Assembly (NCBI GenBank): GCA_029948255.1
Contig: JALIZF010001882.1
Span: 1,094,013-1,158,012, forward strand
DNA: 64,000 nt
Origin: Telmatactis stephensoni
Taxonomy: Eukaryota; Cnidaria; Anthozoa; Actiniaria; Isophelliidae
Direction of reading: 5' to 3'
Shown: in pieces, positions 11,158 through 32,100 of the stretch
Layout: each line of letters starts with the position of its first letter
How positions within the stretch are numbered: the first letter of the stretch is position 1
Notes under the pieces: generated by a model
Told to the model about the DNA's origin: nothing
What the model saw: the letters and a program-made list of their open reading frames with translations, nothing else
Databases searched by the model: none
Translations under genes and position numbers: made by a program

Positions 11158-11859
11158 AAGTACAATGAATGAAGTGAAAGAAGTACCAACCCACAAAACA
11201 GCTTATATACTTCATGTAAATCCCGGAAATCCTCTCGAAGCGATGACGTAATTTTCTACGACTACAGTCGTACTTGGTCCTTTAAAGGTTAAAGTGAAAA
11301 TTTGTATCGATAAAATGGGGTTCAGTCTTCTTTCGTTCAATTGCCTTATAATTCTTTACATTCAGCTTGAAAGTTGCTAAAAAATCTCTTCTTGATTAAA
11401 AGCGTGCTTAACTGACGATCTAATGGCTGATAGTGGAGCTAATTAGAAACCATACCCTATCCCAGACTAAAAAGGCAAAAACAAACCATACCCAAGACTT
11501 GGGAGCTGATAAACCCCATATGGGCCATACCCTATCGGGCGGCCGTAGAGCAGATATAGGGGAGTTCCCCCTAATATAATCTAACCTGGAACTTTTTTTT
11601 TTGGTAAAAATTTAATGGAATCTGACCAGTTTCGTAGTTAACTGAATGCACATAATGTTGACCACTTAGCGTCCAGACCTTTTTAAAAGTCTTAGAGCCA
11701 AATGATTTTCCCGTCCGGCCAGACCAGTGAGCAGTCAATAAGCATTTTATTGATTATATGACTCTTTTTAATCATTTTATTTATGTTTTTGGGCGCGCGA
11801 ATCATCTGCGAATCATCGATCACTGAAAACAGTATGTGCTTCGTCACGTGACTATTTCC

Positions 11860-12000
11860 AAAAGCCCGGTTTTCATGAGCGACGTAAGCAGAAGCAGAAG
11901 CGTCATGCGATGCGTCATGCGATCAGTGATGCACTGTCTATTTTTTTTTCACACCTAGATAAGACACAAGTGAAAACGTCTGCGCGTGCGTGCATATTGC
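11860..12000. repeat. Degenerate CCGGTTTTCA-ended inverted repeat
   Basis: It starts CCCGGTTTTCATGAGCGACG and contains several AAGCAGAAGC/GTCATGCGAT units. It resembles the dispersed CCTGGTTTTCAC family seen at 31335, 43632, 51545, 53708 and 62655. Confidence 0.45.
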
Positions 12001-12291
12001 GATGTTTTCTTAAGAAATGTTAGAGTTTTAGCTTGAAATGAAATGCTCGTGTTCTCGTTGTATACATAAAATTTCTCTTCCATACTTTTGCAAGGCAAAG
12101 ATATTGCATTAATGAAGACATTATGTGAATACTGGCCCTAAGTTTCAAGAATTGACCTTAAGTTTTGTGAAAACCATTGTTGAAGGCAAGCGTAAAAGCG
12201 AAATTTGCATTAGTTTACAAAAGCACGAAAAAGTAACAAAAAGAAGTGTATTTTGTAGAATTTGGCCCCAAGCCTGGCCTTAAAATACTTG

Positions 12292-12309
12292 AGTCGAGAG
12301 CGAGAGAGA

Positions 12310-12384
<75 letters not shown>
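12292..12384 (+). repeat. (GA)n microsatellite
   Basis: A GA dinucleotide run with a short CG-rich interruption near its left end. Confidence 0.95.
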
Positions 12385-12387
<3 letters not shown>

Positions 12388-13134
12388 TGAAGAAACATAA
12401 CTCCTGACAGCTTGTTCGCTAAATGTCCAATAATAGGTGACGGAAGTGGTTGCATAGCTCCGCGTATCCTAACAACAAGATTGACCGCATAAAAATTCTA
12501 TAGCTAGGTAATGGTAACTATTATCCTCGCGAAAAATAGTTGCTACTATTAGAGAGTTTAAGCTTCACGTAAAAGGGAAACGGCAGACCGTGACCCTGTT
12601 GTTTGCCGTGCCTGGTGAATCGTGTTTGGTACTAAAACGTGAGCGTAACATTTCTTGTTTATTTCAAACGCGAAGTAATTTGCCTTCACTTTCAAACGCC
12701 AACGCCAAGCGTGTGAAAAGTAGAGCGCGTTATCCTCTCCGTTGCCTGCCGTTTTCCGCCTACGTGAAGCTGAAGCTCTCTATCATTGTTGTTCTTGTTG
12801 TTAATTGTTGTCAGTCATCGTCGTCGACCGTTGTTGTTTTTATTATTATTAACAACCTTTCTTATAAAATTGATAAGATTGTTGTGACACATTTACAGAT
12901 ATTTTCCAGCAAGAGCACCATTACAGACTATCTGGCGGCCAACATCTTAGTGTCAAGTAGTAGAGAAAAAAAAAAAGACTTGCAGCGCGTCACGTAGCTG
13001 CTTGATAAATTAACCTTACGAAAGCTGATTTATTGAAGTCATGCTACCTCAACATTTCAGTAGAAATTGTTGAAAACCACAACAAGTAAAATAAAAACAT
13101 GATAAATACTGAATATCAAAAAAAGATGCCACAA

Positions 13135-13813
13135 GTTGGCCGTGGTAAGCTCTTTCCGTTGAAATGAACGACGGACTGGTTTGGAGAGGACCCGGATGTA
13201 CGTAAAAATGAAACGTTAAACTGGAAGCTAGCACCGCCATAAACTTATTTTGCCTGTTTCCACGCACGATTGATGACCTCTGTGCTTTTATTTGAAGTCG
13301 GTGGTTTATTCATTACCGCTATAAATACGAGTTAAATCAGCTTGACTAGCTCAGAGTTAAAAGAAAGTTATCGTGTACACTTTTCAGGGATCTTTTAGTA
13401 AGATCTGAGTTTCTCAAAAGATTTGCAAACTTAGTGATAAGGTAAGACACGTAAATATTGACTTAACTAACACTGAACAACTTTGTCAGTGGTGTGACTG
13501 TACGTAGGACACATTATCTGAATCAAACAAATTCAAATATGTTTTCTTTTCGATTTTCACCATGCAGGCATTCCAACAAAATTGTCCGACATCAGGTCAA
13601 TGATGGAACTTAATCTGGAATTCCATTATTGCCCTGAAGATGGATAATTTCGTCCAAAAGCTTGGCAAAAATTAAAAAGAAAACGTAGTTGAACTTGTTT
13701 TATTCAGACGAACATCAAGTTTATTTCTATTTGTATATATTACCTTAGTTAGAAAAGATAAACATTTGGTGCATCAGTTTCTTGATTCTGTTTTCAGGTA
13801 AAGGTGCAGACCC
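13135..13813 (+). promoter_or_regulatory. 5' flank of the MAM/SRCR gene
   Basis: The first 300 bp are duplicated near the left edge of the window (640-1010), which marks a block copied with, or conserved as, the 5' region of this gene type. CTATAAATACGAG near 13319 is a possible TATA-like box. The acceptor-like TTTTCAGGTAAAGG just before the ATG leaves room for an upstream untranslated exon. Promoter activity is inferred. Confidence 0.4.
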
Positions 13814-23216
<9,403 letters not shown>

Positions 23217-23244
23217 CGGTGAGAACAGAGGCTATATATAAGCT

Positions 23245-23465
23245 AAACTTGTTCCAAGTCTCGTTCATTAATAAATGTTGTCATGGCTATTTTTGTATGA
23301 GGGCTTAAGGGTTGGAAGCATTAATTTTTTCTGTTGCTTGTACTTCCTGTGTTGTATCAGGCACAATCGGACACTTAAATTATGACACAGGAAGCCCAAG
23401 CAACGGAAAAATAAAGAAGTCCAAGCAACGGGAAAAAAATAATGAGCGAGACTTGGAGCAAGTCT
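23245..23465. repeat. Foldback element overlapping the 3' end of the MAM/SRCR gene
   Basis: ACTTGTTCCAAGTCTCGTTC at the left is mirrored by GAGCGAGACTTGGAGCAAGT at the right, and inner segments (GTTGCTTG...ACTTCCTGTG and CACAGGAAGCCCAAGCAAC) also pair. It begins about 30 bp after the stop codon. Confidence 0.7.
23270..23275 (+). terminator. AATAAA polyadenylation signal of the MAM/SRCR gene
   Basis: A canonical AATAAA lies 54 bp after the stop codon, inside the left arm of the foldback element at 23245-23465. Confidence 0.6.
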
Positions 23466-24822
23466 ATCCACGTATAGACATCCTCAGTGGGCATTCATAT
23501 AAAAGATTGAATTAAAATAAGGTCAGAATCTCATGGCTAATTAAACACTCAGTCTGACCGCTATATATAATAAGAAAGTGACTTCAAAGTTATGGTCAGT
23601 TTTGATGCAACAATTCGCCTTTACGGAATTGATGAATCGCGTTGAAATATGGGACAAATTTGAAGCTATGACGTATTGAGAAACTAACAAGAAAACCAAC
23701 CTAAATAAAGAATAGGCAAACAATTTAAGAGGAGATTTAAGAGGAGATGATTTTTACAAAGATTTTACAACAACTTTATATTAAGAAATGGTGTTCCAAA
23801 AATATGATACAGTTAAAGTGTTAATTTCGGAAAGGCGATAATTGCCATAAAATCCAAATTTCTTCTTTTTTTGAGCATCTTGAAATGATAAACCAGTTTT
23901 TTGGAAATATTTTGCACATCATTAAAAATAAGAAAAAGCTGCATTATGTATTACTAACCAAGTTACCATCTTTTTCTTTCTTCGCTTTTCTATTTTCTTT
24001 AGAGTGAGATAAAGATTAACTCCGAGCATCAAAGAGCTTGCGGAATCTTAGATGTTACGATGTTATCGGCATGCAACTGCAGCTCATGCACTATTCCACT
24101 GTAATATCACTGTCAGTAATATGTCAGTGGGAGAGTCATATAGTTCATAATTTGATTTAAAAGCTAGGTTTATAAACTCATTTTCCAGCCTTGCGTATAT
24201 TAAGGGCAATTAACTGCATGAACTGCTAAATGTTTATCTAGTACCGTTAACTTATAATTAAATCGGTGATCAGCGTGCATGGTTTTGTTGTTTAAATAAA
24301 GGAAGATAACTTGAATGAGGACGAATTTCTTTGAAATATAATAGCTTTATGATACCTTTCACGTCGCTTTCGCTCCCCTCCCTGTTCACAGCTAACTCTG
24401 GCATTAAATGGACGTCCCCCTGAGACATATTGACAAAATTTTGATTTAGCTACAAGTAATAGTTACACAGATATTATTTACTGGCAAGATAAATATAAAA
24501 GGTTTCCTTTTCTCCGTGCAAAATTATCTCTAAAGTAAAGGTAAAGCCAACTCACTCATGCAGACTCATATTTTCGGCTCTTCCACATATTTTCCGCTCT
24601 TCCACTTCAAAAAATGTCCTTTGCTAAATCTGTAGGAAAAATTGGGACTGTTCGCAGTCTAATGTAGTAGATATATCATGGACAACCGGCTTTTTGAACC
24701 AAATGACTGTAATTTACTATATTCTAAAATACGTTACACATATTGGAAATCTGACAATTTGAGACACTGAGAATTTCAGTCTACACTGACAACGTATAAT
24801 TTGCTGTCGGTGATATTGGCCT

Positions 24823-24962
24823 GGGGCCGGTTGTACGAAGGGTGAATAGCGCTATCCAGCGGATAAATCCTTATCCAGCGGATAAAATCTATACAAAATC
24901 TATACAGTGGATAACTCTTATCCGGTGGATAACTTTATCCAACCTTCGTACAACCGGGCCCA
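24823..24962. repeat. MITE-like element, GGCCGGTTGTACGAAGG ends
   Basis: GGGGCCGGTTGTACGAAGG at the left is inverted at the right (CCTTCGTACAACCGGGCC). The interior has repeated TATCCAGCGGATAA units. From general knowledge this type is widespread in cnidarian genomes. Confidence 0.75.
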
Positions 24963-25542
24963 GATCATGAATAATAACTGCGTGTTTATTCTTGGTTTGT
25001 CATAGTTATACGCCTATTCCAAAAAGGTTGTCAAAAGACGCGACTAGGCCCAAAAGGAGTATGGGAAGACGTAAACTTTACTCGCGCACCTACTGGCTTT
25101 AGTATTGATCATGACCTTTAGGATCAACAAATGCAGTTCTTTAATTTGTTGCATAGGAGAAAGGCAAGCTGGATGTAAATCGTTGAATTGATATTCGAGT
25201 ATTATAATTTTTAGACATTTCTACTTTACTCTATTTCGGATGAGTCACATAGGCATAGGGTGTTTTCCATTTAGATGTGGTTAAATAAAATTTAAGCAAT
25301 TAAGTTAAACCTGAACCAAGTTGCCAGTTATCGCAAGCGTATGTCGATAATAATAGCCTCGCCCCTCGAGGCCGGCGGTAACGCACTTAGCGTTCTTCGC
25401 CTCACGCGAGTCACGCAAGAAGATAGCTGACGCTAGTCGCTATTCAATTTCACCTAGCTGGGTGTTATCCGATTTCGCTATCGCTAGCTTTCGCAGTTGT
25501 ACGCTATACGCAAAGCGCCAAGCTCATCTACTTGTGATGAGT

Positions 25543-25662
25543 TGAATGGAACCAATCGGCCAGAACGGCCAGTTCTTAAATGGTACATGTCAATTCCTAG
25601 CTCTGGCTGGAATCAGTCCAAAGAAATCAGGCCGTTCTGGTCGGATGGTTCCACTAAATGGA
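25543..25662. repeat. Short foldback element
   Basis: Arms TGGAACCAATCGGCCAGAACGG and an imperfect inverted copy (CCGTTCTGGTCGGATGGTTCCA) surround an imperfect palindromic centre. Confidence 0.65.
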
Positions 25663-25983
25663 AAGCACCCTTAGCTTTGGTCCGATTAATGGACCAACAA
25701 CAAAGTGTACACATAATTAATTAATCACATTTCTATTTAGTTTTTGTCATGTGACTGTCATTTCACTCAAAATTTTGTATGAGAAGCACAACCTGTTTTT
25801 AAAAAATAATATCGTCTTTGGTTCAATCTGCAAGTCATCCAGGAACAATCTGAATGAACTAATTACAAAGTATGGCTTACAGTTTCGTATAAACAGTGCT
25901 CTGTGATCTCCACTGCATATCTTATTTCCCCGTTAATGTATACATTGTGTGCAGTAAGAAAACCAAATCTGTAGCAGCAATAA

Positions 25984-27198
25984 CTAAGGACTAAACAGTA
26001 TCATGCCATTTTGGATTGAAAAATCAACTGGTCGATCAAACACTTCAATGGTTTTTCTTTCGTGATATTTCCAACTCAATCCAAGTTCTTCTGTAAACAG
26101 ACTCCTCGCTTGATTGGCCATAGCACTGTTGTAGTTCAATGTTAATGTAAATTCTGTTTTCAGTCGAAGTGCAGCGGCTCGTAGTTGTTCTAGTACGTGT
26201 GAACGAAACATTTTCTCATTCTCAGAATAAATGGTTGCCATCCATGTTTTCTGTCCTCGGGGTTCTGAAAGTTCTTTTCCATGACTGAATGATTTGGGCT
26301 TTGCGTTATGTAGATTGTCTTCGAGATCTTGAAGGTTCTCTCCCATGCTTCGTAGACTTGTATGAAGGCTATCTAGTATGGTGATCATATGACGGGATTG
26401 CAGTCGCGACGGGCTGTTCCTTCCAGAGCCAAGTCCCTGAAGAGCAGGGCTGGTCCTTCCAGATCCAAGCCCTGTTGGGGTGGGAGCTCTATAATGAGAC
26501 TCTTTTGGATCAGATTGCTTTTCACCTAATAAGTATTCGTTCTCGGTAAATATTGAGCTACAGCTTGAGAACAGTGGCATATAAGAAACTGAATTCACAA
26601 TAAGTGTGTGACTACAGAGGCAAGAAAGATTTCGAACAATGTACGTATCAGCTTCTTTCTTTGTAAGATGTACAAGGCCCGAATCACGAACTAAATCATT
26701 TAATTTTCTTCCAAAATTTCCGCCGGCTTCAATTTTTATCGCTTGTTGTTCAAGTTCGAAAACTTTGGTGAACTTGCCAGAATCAGGGTGCTTGAAGAAT
26801 GGATTCCGATTTGTGCCAAGAAGTCTCATGACATCTTTGCGAGATGATACAAATCGTTCCCTTCGAAGCCTCGAAAAGTTGGGTCCCATGTACTTGTACA
26901 TCCCCAGCAGTAGGACGTTTCCCAAATCTGTACCCTTGAGAGATTCCCCGATGCGAATATTCTTGATAGCAAGTGTTGTTCCAGCGTCAACAACACAGGT
27001 GATCACTACAGCACAAAGTTGGTTGCTCTGCTCCGCAACGAAGACATAATGAGACTTGTTTAAGATGAGGTTTTGGATTGATTGTTCAGTATGTAGCTCA
27101 TGATTGTTTTGATCCGATTTGTGCTCTTCAGAGTTGAGCAACTTCAAGATGGAATCGGTGTCACTTGGGTTGGCCAATCGCACAACCACCTCCGACAT
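25984..27198 (-). CDS. GNAT-type acetyltransferase, NAT16/histidine acetyltransferase-like
   Basis: One uninterrupted open frame of 404 codons from the ATG at 27198 (MSEVVVRLANPSDTDSILKL); an in-frame ATG 14 codons upstream (27240) is possible but precedes the usual GNAT start. The N-terminal half has the GNAT layout: strand VRLA, then FVAEQSNQLCAVVITCVVD, then KNIRIGESLKGTDLGNVLL at the acetyl-CoA loop position, where the usual Q/RxxGxG/A is altered. Overall it recalls NAT16-type proteins. Residues about 240-275 are a low-complexity linker with two GLGSGR-[TN]SP units. The C-terminal part (LEQLRAAALRLKTEFTLTLNY) could be a second, degenerate acetyltransferase-like fold; this is inference. 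It is intronless among intron-rich genes. Substrate unknown. Confidence 0.7.
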   Translation of the reverse strand: MSEVVVRLANPSDTDSILKLLNSEEHKSDQNNHELHTEQSIQNLILNKSHYVFVAEQSNQLCAVVITCVVDAGTTLAIKNIRIGESLKGTDLGNVLLLGMYKYMGPNFSRLRRERFVSSRKDVMRLLGTNRNPFFKHPDSGKFTKVFELEQQAIKIEAGGNFGRKLNDLVRDSGLVHLTKKEADTYIVRNLSCLCSHTLIVNSVSYMPLFSSCSSIFTENEYLLGEKQSDPKESHYRAPTPTGLGSGRTSPALQGLGSGRNSPSRLQSRHMITILDSLHTSLRSMGENLQDLEDNLHNAKPKSFSHGKELSEPRGQKTWMATIYSENEKMFRSHVLEQLRAAALRLKTEFTLTLNYNSAMANQARSLFTEELGLSWKYHERKTIEVFDRPVDFSIQNGMILFSP

Positions 27199-29127
27199 CT
27201 TCTCGCTAAAGATTCGAGTGGTATAAACCAAATACAGCAAGAATCAGCAAGAATGGCAGTAATCCTTGTGGCTCAAGTTGGTAAACTAAATGAGTCTAAG
27301 TTATTCAAGTATACAATATACAGCTGCTTACGTAGGTGATAATATGCGTGGGAACGTGATTCCTTAATAGATCCCAGTTAAACCATTAGTACATTCTTTT
27401 GCTAAGTGATCACAACAACATATTGTTCGTCTTAATAACTTAATTCAGTTTCGTCGCAATCCATGACGACGTCACGTTGTGTTCCTCGGCGTACGCAGCG
27501 TACGTAATCGTAACGGCATCATTTAACTTCACTTTTGAGATCTTTCGGACCATGCAGACAGTACTATGAAGAGGTAATTTCGTTTCGGTTTACTACATAT
27601 TTATCGAATGCAAATTATAATATCAAGCGTCTAGACGCGGAGTCAAATGATTGGATCTTCTTTCAGTAATGGGATTTGTGCATGAATAAAACTATGATTT
27701 ATTGTTCTGTAAAGCCAAAACATCCCTTGTTTTTATTAGGTCTTATTATAGTTGATTTAACTGCAGGACTTATAACGAGAGTAACAAAGACTGTACTAAA
27801 CAAAAGAAATCCCGCTAATACGGACCGAGTGCCACTCAACTGAGAAGCTAATGACACTCGGCTCAGTACATCTCGTGTGACTCTTTCCGCTTCTTTCGTG
27901 TTTAGCAACCTCCTGCGTGCACCCAAAACTCGAAAGATGCACGCTAGGTATGCATTAATTCTTAATTCGCAATGACGACACTTGGCTGAATGAGATCAAC
28001 AATCAAGAGAAAACGAATTAAGAGAAGGAATCCTCGTACCCAGTCTTAATAACCCTTTATGTACCGAAGGGATTTCTAAGTCCCATTTGGATGGATGCTG
28101 CTTTGAAAAATAATTCCTACATATTCGCAGTTCTAAAATCATGGCTGTGATGAGTAATTGATCGTGCAAGTTAGTAAGTTCTTCAAACTTTGAAAACGAA
28201 GTAAACCACTTTAAATTCCGACTTCTGTAGAATGTAACCATTTGTCAGTGAAGTAGAACTGACAACACGCATTTTCTTGACCGCACAGGATTATGGGTAC
28301 ACGTAAAGTTATCGGCAGATGACAGTATTACACCTGGGGTGAAGGGTGGAATACCGTTTTAATACCGGTCCCTTTTAGTATATGGTCGTGATTGTATGGT
28401 ACCGCTTTATATATGACGTCAAAAAAGAAGCCCAGGTAAAGATACAGGTTTCGTTTTAATATGCATGATGCTTATATTATACAAAGCGCCTTAAAATTCT
28501 AAATCTAAATCTTGAATTTATAAAGGTTGCTTACACGTCTGATAGATAGCCGTAGTCAGCAATATGCAAGAGCAATATAAAAACGTTAAAGGTTCAAATT
28601 CAAACAACCCATCCTATCCATTCTAAAAGTTGAAACTGTCTTGAATAATATAACAAAACAAATTAATATGATGCAATTACAAATGCTCACTCCAAATTTA
28701 GCTCGTCAATATGTACATGCGCTTCTATTGATATACCTATTGCTTCCAGCCTTGACAGTATACGGTCTTATGGACGGGGAAGGTAGTCCAGATTAAAAAG
28801 AGGATTCGCACAGTCCGAACATCAGTCTGGTCATCGTGCCCTCATAGGCTTGAGTCTATATATTTCATATCATTGACCCTGTTTCAAAACTAAGCTAGAA
28901 AACTAACTGGAAAAATTAAACCAGTTGAATGCATCGCTGTTGTCGTTGAGTTTCAGTTGGCCAAAAATAATGAAAAAGAAAAGTAGAAAGACAGGAATGG
29001 CCAAGAAACAAAGACAAAGATAGAGAGACAGGAAAATTACCATTAAAACAAACAAAAGATTTTTAAATTTGAAAATAGCATGCGCGCGCAGTTGATGCGT
29101 TGTCATGCGCACCAGATGCAATCAATC
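27199..29127. other. Intergenic, one weak small ORF
   Basis: No confident gene. A 75-codon minus-strand frame at 27926-27699 has one hydrophobic segment (LAGFLLFSTVFVTLVI) and an AATAAAA nearby, but no recognised family or initiation context. It is noted only as a possibility. Confidence 0.4.
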
Positions 29128-32100
29128 TCATGACATGTACACCAACCAGTAAATGAGATTGAACACGATGAATATCCCAGGGAAAAGTATATGGGACACT
29201 CTATCGATCTTGTGTAGGCTCATCGCTCTTATGGAATTAGGCTTTTTCTTGCATGACGTGCTGCCACGGAAATTCATCTTTGCCAACGACTGCATCTTTA
29301 TGATACGCGGACGCCTGTCACGGACTGGGCCGTTTTCTGCCGTAAGTTCTGTCTCATCTGACATCATTTCTTTCATGTCATAAGGGTCATTCTAGAAGAA
29401 AAATAATTTGAATTAGGATAATTGATTGATAATTAAATAGATGAACTTGAATTGGGAAGCAAGGGTTGCCGAGCGGTGAGAGCGCCGGTCTGTCACCTCT
29501 GTGGTCCGACTCCTGGACGGGGCATCACATGTGGCGTTAGTTTGTGTTCGCTCGTTCTCTCTCTCTTTTTTCGAGAGCTTTTTCTTCGGGTACTCCGGTT
29601 TGTTTCCCCTCAGTAAAAACGAGCTATAGCATGTGCTCGTGATCAGACATGGGTCGGATGGTGGCTGCTACGTGTATGTGTATGTAACTGTATAACCGTC
29701 TTCGTAATGAAAGCGCCCGCTTTGTATACCTTCGACCCGCTCACGTTGAGCTGCGCCCTTCGCAAATCAGCACTTGTGCTGCAAGGAAGGGCGATGAGCT
29801 ACCCCAAATTTATGGTTATTGCTTCAGCACCATCTGTGTCCTTTGGTATAAACAGGTATCTAGCCAATCAGCGAGCGCGTTATATCTTCTCATAAATATT
29901 TTATAATAATCAAATAAAATATTATTATAAATATGTACACAACGGCCGTGAATGTAGCCTAGCTACTGAACTAACAAAACAACAAATATATTTGTTTCCA
30001 TGAAATTTCCTACCGATCCATCAATGACTCTACTTGTTAGTGGTACTCCCCAGTCCTCCTCGTCTCGGTTTTCTTTCTTCTTATTGCGCACGCTCGCTCT
30101 GAACACAATCATGGACTCCACAAATGACAGGACCATGGCAAGGAAACACGCAATGACGTACCAATCAATTGCTTTCATGTAGGATACTTTGGGCATTTTG
30201 TTGTTCATGGCTCCCTATTAAAGAAAGAAGTCCAGTTTGTTGTTTGCTTTGCTGAGTTTTTCCTCACCTTTAATCGACTTTTTATTCCCACGTATTTATT
30301 TCTCAACTTTGCCATTTATTAGCCATTTTATTTATCATTTCGATTTATCTTTAATTATTTTCAGTCATTCATTCATTCAATTATTCTTTCTTCTATACTT
30401 CTTTCTTAAAACACTCTTCGATCTCGATCTTTCAAGTTCTCTTTTGTCTTCTCATCTCTCATTTACTCCTTTTCATCATTTATTTTTTTCCGTTGGCCCT
30501 TATTTACTAGCCATACCGATAAGAAAACCAAAGTTAAGACAGCTGTAATCCCAACAGCCAGCCTGTCACCAGTTTCACCTGGGTCCATCCAGAAAGGCAT
30601 CCAAGACAAAAACACTAGGAACACACATGGTAAGTATATCTGGATGATGTAGAAGCCAAGGCGACGCTGGAAAGTGATATGAACTTCAAGGCTGTTGAAC
30701 TTTCCTAAATGAACACAAAGAATTCGAAATCACCAATATATTTTGAATTTTGAGAACATGTGTTAAACTAGGAAGTGCAACTGTGCAACGGTGAAAGTAT
30801 CTTGAAGATTCCCTTTCAATTTGTTCCCAATTCCATATCCACATCTCCACACCTATATTTTTTCGGGTGGGGACGGGGAGAGTTGGGGGTTTCTGATGTT
30901 AGTTTAATTTAGACAATATATCGAAATCGAGCAGACGGGTAGAAAAACAGTTGAGACGGTGGGAAAAAGGTAAAATTACTGTACGATTGTTGTTGCTGCT
31001 GCTGTTACTGTTATTGTTGTTTAGAAAAATGTTGAGATAGTTAAGGTCAGGGAATGAGCACGGGCTAATGAACAACAGCTATTTGGGATAAAAGGTGAAA
31101 AATCCTCATTAAACGGGGTAACAGAACGAGCGCGCACGACGGAACACGTCAGCACCGTTGTCTGAACTCTTATTGACAATTGCTTTCAACCAATCAGATT
31201 ACAAGATTTTGCTCGAGTGTTGGAAAACATCAAGTAGAAAACATTACCTATAGCTATAGTTGTAAAAATTTATATAGATTTTATAAACGTTACCCTTCTC
31301 CTTCTCCTCCCTTCACCTCGTAAGGGGAAAGGTTGGGTAGGCCTGGGCATGGCGATGGAGGCAAAGCACAAACAACATATACGCAGACTCAGTGTTGCAT
31401 TTCGTGAGAGAAGAAGATGTGCATTACTGAGTCTGCGTACCTTGCGTCCACTACTGTTTTCGTCGCTCGTGAAAATCAGGCTTAACGCTGTAAATGACAC
31501 CAATTCTTACCAGACTTGTAAACATTGTTTACTTCTTTGGTTTCCAAGGCAACAATATCAAAATGAGGAAGATTCATGTCTTTAGAAATTGCGACAGGTT
31601 GATCACTTCTCTCCCATTTGAAAATGATTTCAGCAGCGGTGTGGAAAACTAAGAGAATGAAAGAACAAATGTATCTCAAAAGCGAGACTAAGTTCGATAG
31701 TTCAATCCTCGACTGAGATCCCAGGTCGTCTATGATGTTATACGGTGGAAAATTAAGAAAGATGGGCCTGTTCTTTCTTCCCTTTCCCCCTTTTCTCCCC
31801 TTACACTCTGGGTCCCTGAGGATGTCATAGTTCTTGCTATTAATATTGCCTTTATATTGGCACCATCAAAATAACGAAGCATTTTTATTAGATCGCTATC
31901 GCTGGGTTGCATGTGACGTCATGGTAGCCATCTTGGATGAGCTTTAACAAAAGATTAGCGTCTCTTGTTGGTTCATCCAACATGACTATCGCTTCATTGT
32001 CTTTTGATTTCTGAAGGAATGGATAAAGATTTAGCAAGCGTGACACGACGTGAAAACACTTCTGAAATGTCGTCCTTAACGTACGCGGCGTTGCGAATTT

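Larger units (their letters stand above)
9088..13134. other. Intergenic region between two divergent MAM genes
   Basis: No supported exon. It holds several repeats listed separately, an imperfect (GGAC)n stretch at about 10108-10145, and a repeat at about 11440-11585 that shares CATACCCTATC and GGGGAGTTCCCC-type ends with one at 19610. Core promoters for the genes starting at 9087 and 13814 must lie at its two ends, but no clear TATA box was assigned. Confidence 0.5.
23466..25983. other. Intergenic, no gene seen
   Basis: AT-rich sequence between the 3' end of the MAM/SRCR gene and that of the acetyltransferase gene. Only two inverted-repeat elements (listed) stand out. Confidence 0.5.

Noticed and set aside
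12590..12997. 135-codon plus-strand frame
   Set aside because: No recognisable domain, many simple-sequence residues, no splice or polyadenylation context.
27699..27926. 75-codon frame with one hydrophobic segment
   Set aside because: Too short and without family resemblance; kept only as a remark in the intergenic entry.
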